DNA from: Pseudomonas versuta
GTDB taxonomy: Bacteria > Pseudomonadota > Gammaproteobacteria > Pseudomonadales > Pseudomonadaceae
Assembly (NCBI RefSeq): GCF_001294575.1
Contig: NZ_CP012676.1
Coordinates: 186,001-250,000, forward strand
DNA: 64,000 nt
Reading direction: 5' to 3'
Of this stretch, positions 1 to 8,890 are shown one piece after another; position 1 is the stretch's first letter; the number at the start of each line of letters is the position of its first letter. The notes under the pieces are model-generated. The model did no database searches, was not told the origin of the DNA, and saw only the letters and a program-made list of their open reading frames with translations. The position numbers and the translations under genes are program-made.

Positions 1-713
1 TCACCTCGCGTCGTTTGATTATTGCCGCAAGTGCCATTGCCTTGCTGGCAGGCTGCGCCTCGCCCAACCCGTATGACAATCAGGGCCAGGCCTCTTCGGG
101 CATGAGCAAAACCGCTACCTACGGTGGTCTGGGGGCTTTGGCCGGTGCTGTTGCCGGGGCTGCCATCGACCATAACAACCGTGGCAAGGGCGCTTTGATC
201 GGTGCCGCCGTGGCTGGTCTGGGGGCCGCAGGTTATGGCTACTATGCCGACAAGCAGGAAGCTGCATTGCGCGCGAGCACGGCCAACACCGGGATTGAAG
301 TTCAGCGCCAGGGCGACAACATCACCCTGGTGATGCCGGGTAATATTACGTTTGCCACCAGCTCGGCGAACATCGCTCCCAGCTTCTACCAGCCGCTGAA
401 CAACCTGGCCAATTCGCTGAAGCAATTCAATAACCAGAACCTGATTCAGATCGTGGGCTACACGGACAGCACCGGGAACTACAACTACAACATGCAGTTG
501 TCCCAACAGCGTGCGCAAAGTGTGGCGACCTATCTGACCTCTCAAGGGGTCAGCGGTCAGTACCTGTCGGTCAGCGGTAAAGGTCCGGCCGACCCGATCG
601 CCAGCAACGCCACACCTGACGGCCGTGCTCAAAACCGCCGCGTTCAGATCACCCTGGCACCGATTCCGGGCGTGAACTACCAGCAGCAAGGGCAGGTTCA
701 GCAGTACCCTTAA
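1..713 (+). CDS. OmpA family lipoprotein with glycine-zipper segment (5' end outside the window)
   Basis: The reading frame is open from base 3, so the start codon lies before the window; about 236 residues are visible. A lipoprotein signal ends in L-L-A-G-C, with the lipidated Cys codon at 54-56. Next comes a Gly/Ala-rich zipper (roughly visible residues 45-80), then an OmpA C-terminal domain with the peptidoglycan-binding pattern G-Y-T-D-S-T-G and the closing N-R-R-V-Q-I. Known family members (YiaD type) sit in the outer membrane and bind peptidoglycan without covalent linkage. Its exact role here is not known. The gene is followed by a strong hairpin terminator. Family sure, true N-terminus unknown. 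Confidence 0.88.
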   Translation, partial: TSRRLIIAASAIALLAGCASPNPYDNQGQASSGMSKTATYGGLGALAGAVAGAAIDHNNRGKGALIGAAVAGLGAAGYGYYADKQEAALRASTANTGIEVQRQGDNITLVMPGNITFATSSANIAPSFYQPLNNLANSLKQFNNQNLIQIVGYTDSTGNYNYNMQLSQQRAQSVATYLTSQGVSGQYLSVSGKGPADPIASNATPDGRAQNRRVQITLAPIPGVNYQQQGQVQQYP

Positions 714-723
714 GACCTTGTTG

Positions 724-747
724 TGCAGGAGCCCGCCAGTTCCTGCA
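724..747. repeat. Small extragenic inverted repeat
   Basis: The arms TGCAGGA (724-730) and TCCTGCA (741-747) are exact reverse complements around a 10-base loop. The element lies between the OmpA-like gene and its terminator and looks like a degenerate copy of the REP palindromes found elsewhere in the window. Confidence 0.4.
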
Positions 748-751
748 GGAC

Positions 752-792
752 AAAAAAAGCCCCGTGATCCTTACCGGTCACGGGGCTTTTTG
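752..792. terminator. Bidirectional Rho-independent terminator
   Basis: The arms GCCCCGTGA and TCACGGGGC flank a 10-base loop, with A residues before and T residues after. It can stop transcription from both the OmpA-like gene and the convergent yhcB gene. Confidence 0.85.
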
Positions 793-813
793 TTGAGCGC
801 TTTACCCGATGAA

Positions 814-1248
814 TTACTTCTTCAGGCCGTAATGCTCATCGAGCATGCCGGGGGCGTTCGGGGTTTTTGGCGCGTAATCCAGTGGCGGCTCAGTGCTGTG
901 CGGCGGGGTGATGCGCTCGCGATGCGGTTGAGGCGCGTCAGAGTGCAGGGCAGCCAGCAGACGTTGGCGAGTTTGCTCGTCCAGGGCCAAACGGTTGGCG
1001 CCCTCGGCGAGGTGGTCTTGTACGTCCTGGTAGCTCTGCGTGAGTTTTTTCACCAGATTGGCGGTGCTGTTGAAGTGGGTGACCACTTCACTTTGATAAC
1101 TGTCAAAACGTTTCTGAATGTCGTCAAGCTGACGCTGCGTGCTGTTAGGCGCGGCATTTGGCAGTAGACGCGCGATCAGAAAACCAATGGCGACACCTGC
1201 AACCAGGGCTAGAGTCGGCAATAACCAAATCAAGAGCGAGTGTTCCAC
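814..1248 (-). CDS. zapG: YhcB/ZapG family inner-membrane protein (DUF1043)
   Basis: A protein of 144 residues with one N-terminal membrane segment (about residues 6-28), followed by a charged, probably coiled-coil cytoplasmic part (about 35-100) and a Pro-rich tail. This is the DUF1043/YhcB layout and the family's usual length. In enterobacteria YhcB (ZapG) links division and elongation of the cell envelope; that role is inferred here. It is convergent with the OmpA-like gene through a shared terminator and divergent from the hydrolase gene. The match rests on layout and on the N-terminal half (R-F-D-x-Y-Q and V-V-T-H-F-x-x-T). Confidence 0.8.
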   Translation of the reverse strand: MEHSLLIWLLPTLALVAGVAIGFLIARLLPNAAPNSTQRQLDDIQKRFDSYQSEVVTHFNSTANLVKKLTQSYQDVQDHLAEGANRLALDEQTRQRLLAALHSDAPQPHRERITPPHSTEPPLDYAPKTPNAPGMLDEHYGLKK

Positions 1249-1387
1249 GAGTCCTTCCTCTATAAACGGCTTTGCTTTACGTTAACGGCTCGGACCTGCG
1301 CTGTATACCGCGATGCACTCGCAAATATGCCAGACAGAATCTATCAGCTAGACGAGTCGACCCAGTTTGAGGTCACGGAGTTCCTTC

Positions 1388-2023
1388 TTGCTTACCCGCG
1401 AAACCCCTGTAGTAATTGATGGCCCTGTCGGCCAACTGGAAGCCTTGTACCTAAATTTGCCTGAGCCCAAAGGCCTTGCGCTGCTGTGTCATCCCAACCC
1501 GGTTCAAGGGGGGACGATGATGAATAAAGTGGTTTCGACCCTGCAACGCACTGCCCGTGATGCTGGCCTGATTACATTGCGATTTAATTATCGCGGTACG
1601 GGTGCCAGCGAAGGTGTTCATGACATGGGCACAGGCGAAGTCGACGATGCGCTGGCGGCGGCCCTGTGGCTGCGTGCCCGGCACCCGGAATTGCCGATCA
1701 CCTTGCTCGGATTTTCGTTTGGCGGTTTTGTTGCCGCCAGCCTTGGCGGCCGGCTTGAAGCCCGGGGCGAGAAACTTTTGCGCTTGTTCATGGTGGCGCC
1801 TGCGGTGATGCGCTTGCGTGCCGAAGACGATTTGCCGCAAGCGTGTGCGGTGACCGTGATCCAGCCAGAAACCGATGAAGTCATCGACCCGCAACTGGTC
1901 TATGACTGGTCAAACGCGCTGTCACGCCCCCATGAGCTGCTTAAAGTGGCAGAATGCGGGCACTTTTTTCACGGCAAGCTGCCCGAGCTCAAAGAGTTGG
2001 TAGCGCCTCGCCTTTCGTATTGA
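1388..2023 (+). CDS. Alpha/beta hydrolase
   Basis: A single-domain alpha/beta hydrolase of 211 residues. The nucleophile elbow G-F-S-F-G-G places the catalytic Ser at residue 110; H-P-N-P-x-x-G-G-T-M near residue 35 is the oxyanion-loop signature of this short subfamily; the acid is probably the Asp in E-T-D-E-V, and the His is in C-G-H-F-F-H near the end. I chose TTG at 1388 because GGAG at 1377-1380 stands seven bases before it; an earlier TTG at 1367 has no ribosome site. The substrate is unknown. The stop lies 24 bases before the trpS start, so the two are probably co-transcribed. Confidence 0.82.
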   Translation: MLTRETPVVIDGPVGQLEALYLNLPEPKGLALLCHPNPVQGGTMMNKVVSTLQRTARDAGLITLRFNYRGTGASEGVHDMGTGEVDDALAAALWLRARHPELPITLLGFSFGGFVAASLGGRLEARGEKLLRLFMVAPAVMRLRAEDDLPQACAVTVIQPETDEVIDPQLVYDWSNALSRPHELLKVAECGHFFHGKLPELKELVAPRLSY

Positions 2024-2047
2024 TTGCAGCCTGATAAGCGATTACCC

Positions 2048-3403
2048 ATGACCACTCGTACCCGTATCCTCACCGGTATCACCACCACCGGCACCCCGCA
2101 TCTGGGCAACTATGCCGGAGCGATTCGCCCTGCGATCGTGGCCAGCCTGGACACCAATGCCGACTCGTTTTACTTCCTGGCGGACTATCACGCCCTGATC
2201 AAATGCGATGACCCGCTGCGCATTCAGCGTTCGCGTCAGGAAATCGCAGCGACCTGGCTGGCAGCCGGGCTGGACGTTGAGCGTGTGACGTTCTATCGCC
2301 AGTCAGACATCCCGGAAATCCCGGAACTGACCTGGTTGCTGACCTGCGTGGCGTCCAAGGGTTTGCTCAATCGCGCCCATGCCTACAAGGCCTCGGTGGA
2401 CAAGAACCTGGAAAACGGCGAAGACCCGGATGCGGGGATCACCATGGGGTTGTTCAGCTACCCGGTGCTGATGGCTGCAGACATCCTGATGTTCAACGCG
2501 AACAAGGTGCCGGTCGGTCGCGACCAGATCCAGCACGTTGAAATGGCCCGCGATATCGGTCAGCGCTTCAATCACCTGTTCGGCAAAGGCAAGGATTTTT
2601 TCGCCATGCCTGAAGCCGTGATTGAAGAAAGCGTCGCCACCTTGCCGGGCCTTGATGGCCGCAAGATGTCTAAAAGCTACGACAACACCATTCCGTTGTT
2701 CAGTAGTGCCAAAGACATGAAAAGCGCGATTTCACGGATCGTCACCGACTCCCGGGCGCCGGGCGAAGCCAAAGATCCGGACAACTCGCACCTGTTCACC
2801 TTATATCAGGCGTTCTCTACGCCTGAGCAGTGCGCAGAGTTCCGTGGCGAGTTGTTGCAAGGTCTGGGCTGGGGTGAAGCCAAAGAGCGTCTGTTCAAGC
2901 TGCTGGACGCCGACCTGGGCGAGTCTCGCGAGCGTTATCACGAACTGATGTCACGCCCGTCCGATATGGAAGACATCCTGCTGGCCGGCGCCCAGAAAGC
3001 CCGCAAAACCGCGACCCCGTTTCTGGCCGAGCTGCGTGAAGCGGTCGGTCTGCGTTCGTTTGTCAGTGCTGCCCAGACTGCCACGTCCAGCAAGAAGAAA
3101 GCGGCCAAGGGCCCACGCTTCGTCAGCTTCCGTGACGAAGACGGCAGCTTCCGTTTCCGTCTGCTGGCTGCCGATGGCGAGCAACTGTTGTTGTCGCGCA
3201 ACTTCGCTGATGGCAAAGCCGCCGGTCAGGTGACCAAACAGCTGCAAGCGGGCGAGGCACTTGATATTCGTCCTCAGGACCTGAGCTTCAGCGTCTGGCT
3301 GCATGACGCATGCGTCGCCGACAGCCCGGCATTCGCCGATAGCGCGGCCCGTGACGCGGCAATCGAAGCGTTGCGTGTGGCGCTGGCGCCCGCGCAGGAT
3401 TAA
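2048..3403 (+). CDS. trpS: Tryptophanyl-tRNA synthetase, long form with extra C-terminal domain
   Basis: This class I synthetase charges tRNA-Trp. The HIGH-type signature P-H-L-G-N-Y lies at residues 17-22 and KMSKS at 206-210. The catalytic and anticodon parts end near residue 340. About 100 further residues follow a Lys-rich linker and contain a segment of the form [14 protein letters not shown], which resembles the DUF1508/YegP fold. The protein has 451 residues, against about 330 for E. coli TrpS. ATG at 2048 is chosen; a TTG at 2024 in the same frame directly abuts the preceding stop and looks spurious. Confidence 0.95.
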   Translation: MTTRTRILTGITTTGTPHLGNYAGAIRPAIVASLDTNADSFYFLADYHALIKCDDPLRIQRSRQEIAATWLAAGLDVERVTFYRQSDIPEIPELTWLLTCVASKGLLNRAHAYKASVDKNLENGEDPDAGITMGLFSYPVLMAADILMFNANKVPVGRDQIQHVEMARDIGQRFNHLFGKGKDFFAMPEAVIEESVATLPGLDGRKMSKSYDNTIPLFSSAKDMKSAISRIVTDSRAPGEAKDPDNSHLFTLYQAFSTPEQCAEFRGELLQGLGWGEAKERLFKLLDADLGESRERYHELMSRPSDMEDILLAGAQKARKTATPFLAELREAVGLRSFVSAAQTATSSKKKAAKGPRFVSFRDEDGSFRFRLLAADGEQLLLSRNFADGKAAGQVTKQLQAGEALDIRPQDLSFSVWLHDACVADSPAFADSAARDAAIEALRVALAPAQD

Positions 3404-3443
3404 AAAGTGCGGCGTTTCGACTCAGGGTTGATTGCCATTCCCA

Positions 3444-3476
3444 AGGGCCGTCGCTACAGTGGCGGCCCGTTTTTGT
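3444..3476 (+). terminator. Probable terminator after trpS
   Basis: A GGGCC/GGCCC stem with further GC pairing towards a short loop, followed by a T-rich run (GTTTTTG). It lies between trpS and zapE. The stem has one bulge, so confidence is moderate. Confidence 0.55.
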
Positions 3477-3493
3477 TGCCTTGCTAACGAATT

Positions 3494-4588
3494 ATGACGC
3501 CTCTAGAACGATATCAAGCTGATCTGAAACGCCCGGACTTCTTCCACGATGCCGCGCAGGAAAATGCCGTGCGCCATCTGCAGCGTCTGTATGACGACCT
3601 GGTTGCCTCCTCGCAGAGCAAGCCGGGGTTGCTCGGCAAGCTGTTCGGCAAAAAAGAACAGACGCCGGTCAAGGGTCTGTATTTCTGGGGCGGTGTGGGC
3701 CGGGGTAAAACCTATCTGGTCGATACGTTCTTTGATGCGCTGCCGTTCAAGCAGAAGGTGCGTACTCACTTCCACCGTTTCATGAAGCGTGTGCATGAAG
3801 AAATGCGCACCCTCAATGGTGAAAAGAATCCACTGACCATCATTGCCAAGCGTTTCGCCGATGAGGCGCGGGTGATTTGTTTTGACGAGTTTTTTGTGTC
3901 GGACATTACCGATGCCATGATCCTCGGCACCCTGATGGAAGAATTGTTCAAAAATGGCGTGACCCTGGTCGCGACCTCGAACATCGTGCCGGATGGCCTG
4001 TACAAGGACGGCCTGCAACGTGCGCGCTTCCTGCCGGCGATTGCACTGATCAAGCAGAACACCGACATCGTCAACGTCGACAGTGGCGTCGATTACCGTC
4101 TGCGCCACCTGGAGCAGGCCGAGCTTTACCATTTTCCGCTTAACGAGGCTTCCGAGAAGTGCCTGCGCGAGAGCTTTAAAGCGTTGACGCATAACTCTTC
4201 CAAGGTGATCGAGAATGACGATCTGATCATTGAGAACCGCACCATTCGCGCAGTGCGTACCTGTGATGACGTGGCCTGGTTCGATTTCCGCGAACTGTGT
4301 GATGGTCCGCGCAGCCAGAACGACTACATCGAGCTGGGCAAGATTTTCAACGCGGTGATCATCAGCGGCGTGGAGCAAATGGACGTTAAAAGCGACGACA
4401 TTGCGCGACGTTTTATCAACATGGTCGACGAGTTCTATGACCGGGGCGTAAAGCTGATTATCTCGGCTGAAGTTGAGCTGAAGGATCTGTATAAAGGCGG
4501 GCGTCTGAACTTCGAGTTTCAGCGCACTCTTAGCCGCCTGCTTGAGATGCAGTCCCATGAATACCTGACGCGGGCGCACAAGCCGTAG
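3494..4588 (+). CDS. zapE: Cell division protein ZapE, AFG1-like ATPase
   Basis: A protein of 364 residues with a Walker A box G-G-V-G-R-G-K-T at residues 66-73, a Walker B-like C-F-D-E-F near residue 135 and an arginine-rich C-terminal ATPase lobe. This is the AFG1/LACE1 family at its usual length. In E. coli ZapE meets FtsZ at the constricting ring and lowers the stability of FtsZ polymers in an ATP-dependent way. The ATG at 3494 has only a weak ribosome site. It stands as a single unit between two terminators. Confidence 0.92.
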   Translation: MTPLERYQADLKRPDFFHDAAQENAVRHLQRLYDDLVASSQSKPGLLGKLFGKKEQTPVKGLYFWGGVGRGKTYLVDTFFDALPFKQKVRTHFHRFMKRVHEEMRTLNGEKNPLTIIAKRFADEARVICFDEFFVSDITDAMILGTLMEELFKNGVTLVATSNIVPDGLYKDGLQRARFLPAIALIKQNTDIVNVDSGVDYRLRHLEQAELYHFPLNEASEKCLRESFKALTHNSSKVIENDDLIIENRTIRAVRTCDDVAWFDFRELCDGPRSQNDYIELGKIFNAVIISGVEQMDVKSDDIARRFINMVDEFYDRGVKLIISAEVELKDLYKGGRLNFEFQRTLSRLLEMQSHEYLTRAHKP

Positions 4589-4602
4589 TCGAGCGCTGTA
4601 TC

Positions 4603-4634
4603 AAAAAAGGCCTGCATTGCAGGCCTTTTTTTAT
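4603..4634 (+). terminator. Rho-independent terminator after zapE
   Basis: AAAAAAGGCCTGCA, a short loop and TGCAGGCCTTTTTTT form a perfect hairpin with A and T tails. It serves zapE and probably also the convergent GlxA-type gene. Confidence 0.85.
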
Positions 4635-4688
4635 GTGTCGCGATCCATGCAGAAGTCGGGCTGCGGCCATAGAGAGGCTGGCTACAGG

Positions 4689-5684
4689 TCAGGCGGCCTG
4701 CTGGAACTGTTGCCGGTATTGATTGGGTGACAGTTCGGTGTGCTGACGAAACAGCCGTGCAAAGAAGCTCGCATCGTCGTAGCCCACGTCGTAGCTGATG
4801 GTCTTGATGCTTTTGCGGGTGGCCGAGAGCAGGCCCTTGGCGGTTTCTATGCGCAGACGTTGCAGGTAGTGCAAGGGTTTGTCACCAGTTGCCATCTGAA
4901 AACGGCGCATGAAATTGCGGATGCTCATGCCATGTTCCCGGGCTACGTCTTCGAAGCGGAACTTGTCTGCAAAATGCTCTTCGAGCCAGTGCTGGATTTG
5001 CAGGATTATCACGTCCTGATGCAGCTTTTGCCCGCCAAAACCAATACGTCCGGGCGCGTAGTTGCGCTGCACTTCGTAGAGGATGTCGCGGGCCACGGCC
5101 TGGGCGATGTTGGCCCCGCAAAAACGTTCGATCAGATAAATATAGAGATCGCAGGCTGAGGTCGGGCCGCCGGCGCAGTAGAGGTTGTCGGCGTCGGTCA
5201 GGTGCTTGTCCTGATTGAGGTGAACCCGCGGGAAGCGCTCGGCGAAGCTATTGAAAAACCGCCAGTAGGTGGTGGCTTCCTTGCCGTCCAGCAGCCCGGC
5301 TTCGGCCAGCCAGAAGGCTCCAGTGGCCTCGGCGCACAAGACTGCACCACGGGCATGCTGCGCACGTAGCCAGGGCAGGATTTGCGGATAGCGCTGGCAC
5401 AGGGTGTCAAAGTCGTCCCAGAAGGCCGGGAGGATAATGATGTCAGTGTCTTCCAGGGCGCCATCGACGGGGATCACTACGTTGCTGAAGCTGCTGACGG
5501 GGTTGCCGTCGGGGCTGACCAGTCGGGTTTCGAATCCGGCGATGAGACCCAGGCCCAGTTTTTTGCCATGGCGCAGGCTGGCGAGATGAAAGAAATCCTT
5601 GGCCTGCATCAGGGTTGAGGCAAATACCTGATCGATGGCCAAGATGCTGACGCGCCGCAGGGGCGTGGAGAGTTGGTTAGACAT
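4689..5684 (-). CDS. GlxA family transcriptional regulator (DJ-1/PfpI-like plus AraC helix-turn-helix)
   Basis: A protein of 331 residues. The first 200 or so form a DJ-1/PfpI class I amidotransferase-like sensing domain, with the nucleophile-elbow region A-V-L-C-A-E-A-T-G near residue 120. The last 100 carry two AraC-type helix-turn-helix motifs, ending in the family pattern D-D-A-S-F-F-A-R-L-F-R-x-x-x-x-x-S-P-N-Q-Y-R. Related Pseudomonas regulators control use of quaternary amines, amino acids or arginine; the effector here cannot be told. I prefer the ATG at 5684; an in-frame TTG at 5717 adds 11 residues without a good ribosome site. Confidence 0.85.
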   Translation of the reverse strand: MSNQLSTPLRRVSILAIDQVFASTLMQAKDFFHLASLRHGKKLGLGLIAGFETRLVSPDGNPVSSFSNVVIPVDGALEDTDIIILPAFWDDFDTLCQRYPQILPWLRAQHARGAVLCAEATGAFWLAEAGLLDGKEATTYWRFFNSFAERFPRVHLNQDKHLTDADNLYCAGGPTSACDLYIYLIERFCGANIAQAVARDILYEVQRNYAPGRIGFGGQKLHQDVIILQIQHWLEEHFADKFRFEDVAREHGMSIRNFMRRFQMATGDKPLHYLQRLRIETAKGLLSATRKSIKTISYDVGYDDASFFARLFRQHTELSPNQYRQQFQQAA

Positions 5685-5835
5685 GATTTGATTATTCTTA
5701 TAGGTGAAATTGGTCAACTTACGGCTGGATCGTCTTATTTTTTATCCTGTGTGTCTAGGGGTAAGGGGCTAGCGCGAACTCCGTAGCAGTTGTCCCAGGC
5801 CGCGTCCGTTGGTTAAGCCTTCGTAAAGTCAGGTT

Positions 5836-5860
5836 GCGCGGTCCTCCAGGAAAACCGCGC
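5836..5860. repeat. Inverted repeat between the GlxA-type gene and the aldo/keto reductase
   Basis: Arms GCGCGGT (5836-5842) and ACCGCGC (5854-5860) with an 11-base loop and no T run. It could be a weak terminator for the reductase or a regulatory hairpin. No other signal was seen in this 230-bp gap. Confidence 0.3.
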
Positions 5861-5914
5861 TTTCAGGTTTTACGATCGCTTCGCAATCGAACGCAGCCTG
5901 CGCAAGCGGTGCGG

Positions 5915-6955
5915 CTAGGGTGCCGGGTTTGGCTGGTCCTTGTGGATGGCTTCAATGCCTGCGAGCACTTCATCCGACAGTTTCAGGTCGAAACTGCCAA
6001 TGTTGCTGGCAAGCTGCTCCATCGTCGTGGCGCCGATGATGTTGCTGGTCACGAAGGGCTGTTGCGTTACATATGCCAGCGCCATTTGCGCCGGGTCCAG
6101 GCCGTGTTCGCGAGCCAGCGCCACGTAGCGCTCGCTGGCAGTCACTGCTTGCGGGTTTGAATAGCGCGAGAAGCGGCTGTAGAGACTCAGGCGGCCTTTT
6201 GGCGGTTGCGCACCGCCACTGTACTTGCCTGAGAGCATGCCGAACGCCAGGGGTGAGTAGGCGAGCAGGCCGCATTGTTCGCGAATGGCAATTTCAGCCA
6301 GGCCGACTTCAAAGCTGCGGTTCAGCAGGTTGTAAGGGTTCTGGATCGAAACGGCGCGTGGCCACCCCCGGCTTTCAGCCAGTTGCAGGAATTTCATGGT
6401 GGCCCATGGTGTTTCGTTGGACAGGCCGATATGGCGAATTTTGCCGGCCTTGACCTGCTCGTCCAGCGCTTCAAGGGTATCTTCGAGCGGGGTGAAGTCT
6501 TCGTCGGCATTATGTTTGTAGCCCAGTTGCCCGAAGAAGTTGGTGCTGCGCTCTGGCCAATGCAGTTGGTAGAGGTCGATCCAGTCGGTTTGCAGGCGTT
6601 TGAGGCTGGCGTCCAGTGCCTGGACGATATGTGTGCGGTTGTGTTTGAGTTGGCCGTCACGAATGTAGTCGATGCCATTGCCGGGGCCGGCGATCTTGCT
6701 GGCCAGGATCCAGTCGGCGCGATCGCCCCGGGTTTTGAACCAGTTGCCAATGTAGCGCTCGGTGCTGGCGTAAGTTTCTGCCTTGGGCGGTACCGGATAC
6801 ATTTCGGCGGTGTCGATGAAATTGATACCGGCGTTTTTCGCGTACTCGATCTGGGCGAAGGCTTCATCCTGCGTGTTTTGCTCGCCCCACGTCATGGTTC
6901 CGAGAGCAATTGCACTGACTTTCAAATTGGTGCGGCCTAGCTGGCGGTAGTCCAT
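5915..6955 (-). CDS. NADP(H)-dependent aldo/keto reductase, Tas family
   Basis: A TIM-barrel oxidoreductase of 346 residues. The N-terminus M-D-Y-R-Q-L-G-R-T-N-L-K-V-S, catalytic-pocket residues Asp48 and Tyr53 (in I-D-T-A-E-M-Y-P), the D-L-Y-Q-L-H-W-P strand and the late cofactor loop S-N-I-I-G-A-T-T are all present. It matches the Tas branch, which has the inserted loop after Tyr53 and reduces small aldehydes with NADPH. The physiological substrate is unknown. The ATG at 6955 is preceded by AAGGAG; the frame stays open far upstream but nothing there supports an earlier start. Confidence 0.87.
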   Translation of the reverse strand: MDYRQLGRTNLKVSAIALGTMTWGEQNTQDEAFAQIEYAKNAGINFIDTAEMYPVPPKAETYASTERYIGNWFKTRGDRADWILASKIAGPGNGIDYIRDGQLKHNRTHIVQALDASLKRLQTDWIDLYQLHWPERSTNFFGQLGYKHNADEDFTPLEDTLEALDEQVKAGKIRHIGLSNETPWATMKFLQLAESRGWPRAVSIQNPYNLLNRSFEVGLAEIAIREQCGLLAYSPLAFGMLSGKYSGGAQPPKGRLSLYSRFSRYSNPQAVTASERYVALAREHGLDPAQMALAYVTQQPFVTSNIIGATTMEQLASNIGSFDLKLSDEVLAGIEAIHKDQPNPAP

Positions 6956-7126
6956 CGGTGACTCCTTCGGGTAAAGAATCATAAAAGCAGGTTGTATTTT
7001 GTTTCGCAATCTGGATAATTGCCGACCTCTTTCTGCGGTGGAAGTGATGCGCCGCCTGCCGAAGAATCTTGCCGTTGAACGGACGCGCTGACCCGAGCCC
7101 CCGATAGCGTCTGTATCCGGCTGCCT

Positions 7127-7160
7127 TTGACTTGTCAAAGTACGCACTATTCAGTAAGAT
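7127..7160 (+). promoter_or_regulatory. Possible rplM promoter
   Basis: TTGACT at 7127-7132 and A/T-rich candidates TATTCA (7148-7153) and TAAGAT (7155-7160) stand 40-75 bp before rplM. Spacing is not ideal for either pair, so this is only a tentative placement. Confidence 0.3.
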
Positions 7161-7201
7161 CCGCCGTCTAATTTACAGGGCGGCCCCTGAGGCTATAAAG
7201 A

Positions 7202-7630
7202 ATGAAAACTTTTACTGCTAAACCGGAAACAGTTACGCGCGACTGGTTTGTCGTCGACGCTGCTGGCCAGACACTGGGTCGTCTGGCCACCGAAATCGCG
7301 AGCCGTCTGCGTGGCAAGCACAAGCCTGAATACACTCCGCACGTTGACACCGGTGACTACATCGTTGTTATCAATGCCGAGCAGATTCGTGTCACTGGTG
7401 CTAAGACCACTGACAAAATGTACTACTCTCACTCCGGTTTCCCGGGCGGGATTAAGTCGATCAACTTTGAAAAGCTGATCGCCAAAGCTCCTGAACGCGT
7501 GATCGAGACCGCGGTTAAAGGCATGCTGCCTAAAAACCCGCTGGGTCGCGACATGTACCGTAAGCTGAAAGTCTATGCGGGCGCTGTTCACCCTCATACT
7601 GCTCAGCAGCCCCAAGAACTGAAGTTTTAA
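7202..7630 (+). CDS. rplM: 50S ribosomal protein L13
   Basis: A protein of 142 residues, the normal length. The L13 signature [10 protein letters not shown] occurs near residue 100, and the N-terminus M-K-T-F-T-A-K-P is typical. L13 binds 23S rRNA early in assembly of the large subunit. It sits 14 bases before rpsI in the conserved rplM-rpsI operon. Confidence 0.98.
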   Translation: MKTFTAKPETVTRDWFVVDAAGQTLGRLATEIASRLRGKHKPEYTPHVDTGDYIVVINAEQIRVTGAKTTDKMYYSHSGFPGGIKSINFEKLIAKAPERVIETAVKGMLPKNPLGRDMYRKLKVYAGAVHPHTAQQPQELKF

Positions 7631-7644
7631 CGGAATAGTTCATT

Positions 7645-8037
7645 ATGTCGGCGACTCAAAACTACGGCACTGGCCGTCGTAAAACCGCAACCGCACGCGT
7701 TTTCCTGCGTCCAGGTACCGGTAACATCTCGATCAACAACCGCACTCTGGAGAATTTCTTCGGTCGCGAAACTGCCCGCATGGTAGTTCGTCAGCCGTTG
7801 GAACTGACTGAGACTGTCGAGAAATTCGACATCTACGTCACCGTGATCGGTGGTGGTGTAAGTGGTCAGGCTGGCGCAATCCGCCACGGTATCACTCGCG
7901 CACTGATGCAGTACGACGAAACTCTGCGTGGCGCTCTGCGCAAAGCAGGCTTCGTAACTCGCGATGCTCGTGAAGTTGAACGTAAGAAAGTCGGTCTGCG
8001 TAAAGCGCGTAAGCGTCCGCAGTACTCGAAGCGTTAA
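7645..8037 (+). CDS. rpsI: 30S ribosomal protein S9
   Basis: A protein of 130 residues with the S9 start [18 protein letters not shown], the [15 protein letters not shown] signature and the basic tail K-R-P-Q-Y-S-K-R, whose last Arg reaches the P-site tRNA in known ribosomes. It is the second gene of the rplM-rpsI operon and is followed by a strong terminator. Confidence 0.98.
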   Translation: MSATQNYGTGRRKTATARVFLRPGTGNISINNRTLENFFGRETARMVVRQPLELTETVEKFDIYVTVIGGGVSGQAGAIRHGITRALMQYDETLRGALRKAGFVTRDAREVERKKVGLRKARKRPQYSKR

Positions 8038-8052
8038 TTCGCAGCTTCGTTC

Positions 8053-8090
8053 AAAAAAGCCCAGTCTCCTTAGGAGCTGGGCTTTTTTTA
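8053..8090 (+). terminator. Terminator of the rplM-rpsI operon
   Basis: AAAAAAGCCCAG, TCTCCTTAGGAG and CTGGGCTTTTTTT form a hairpin with a long T run, beginning 15 bases after the rpsI stop. Confidence 0.88.
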
Positions 8091-8117
8091 TGGGTGATGA
8101 ATTATTGGTGTGACAAC

Positions 8118-8146
8118 TTGCCACATTCAGCAAATGCCTATACTAC
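8118..8146 (+). promoter_or_regulatory. Candidate promoter of the petABC operon
   Basis: TTGCCA (8118-8123) is followed by TATACT (8139-8144, spacer 15) or TACTAC (8141-8146, spacer 17). It is the best sigma-70-like pair in the 200 bp between the rpsI terminator and petA, and would give a leader of about 140 bases. Confidence 0.4.
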
Positions 8147-8290
8147 AAGGCTTGTAGCCGACCCAGAGCGGTAATTACCTTGTCAGAGTAGGGGCTTTTC
8201 ATTACCATTCTGCAAAATTTTTATAAGTTCAGATTTTTACTTAGTAGATGCCTGATTTAACAGGCCACAAAGCTGATGGGAGAGGACTGA

Positions 8291-8890
8291 ATGAGCAATG
8301 ACGGCGTAAATGTCGGCCGGCGTCGCTTCCTCGTAGCAGCCACATCCGTGGTGGGTGCTGCAGGAGCGGTGGGGGCGGCGGTCCCGTTCGTGGGGTCGTG
8401 GTTTCCCAGTGCCAAGGCGAAAGCCGCAGGCGCACCGGTGAAAGTGAATATTGCAAAGATCGAGCCAGGGCAGCAGATGATTGCTGAATGGCGTGGTCAG
8501 CCGGTATTCATTGTCCGCCGCACTGAGGAGATCCTGACAAATCTCAAGAAGATTGAAGGACAGCTCGCTGATCCTGACTCCAATCAATCCGATCAACCTG
8601 AAAACTCAAAAAACGAATGGCGATCTATCAAGCCAGAAGTTTTGGTGTTGATTGGGATTTGCACTCATTTGGGATGTTCGCCTACTTTCCGTCCCGAGGT
8701 TGCTCCTGCTGACCTGGGCAAGGATTGGGTTGGGGGTTATTTCTGCCCTTGCCATGGTTCGCACTATGACCTGGCCGGCCGCGTCTACAAGTCGCAACCT
8801 GCTCCACTGAACCTGCCGGTACCGCCTTACTACTATGTTGAGGGCAGTGACAATGTGATTGTCGTTGGCCTTGAAGGGGAGAGCGCGTAA
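8291..8890 (+). CDS. petA: Ubiquinol-cytochrome c reductase iron-sulfur subunit (Rieske protein)
   Basis: A protein of 199 residues with a twin-arginine start (G-R-R-R-F-L-V at 9-15) that also forms the membrane anchor. The Rieske cluster boxes C-T-H-L-G-C and C-P-C-H-G-S are in the C-terminal half and supply two Cys and two His ligands for the 2Fe-2S centre. It passes electrons from ubiquinol to cytochrome c1 in complex III. A GGGAGAGG ribosome site precedes the start. The stop overlaps the petB start (TAATG). Confidence 0.97.
   Translation: MSNDGVNVGRRRFLVAATSVVGAAGAVGAAVPFVGSWFPSAKAKAAGAPVKVNIAKIEPGQQMIAEWRGQPVFIVRRTEEILTNLKKIEGQLADPDSNQSDQPENSKNEWRSIKPEVLVLIGICTHLGCSPTFRPEVAPADLGKDWVGGYFCPCHGSHYDLAGRVYKSQPAPLNLPVPPYYYVEGSDNVIVVGLEGESA

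Noticed and set aside
3503..4579. Open frame of about 358 codons on the minus strand
   Set aside because: Exactly antisense to zapE, which carries Walker motifs; no independent support.
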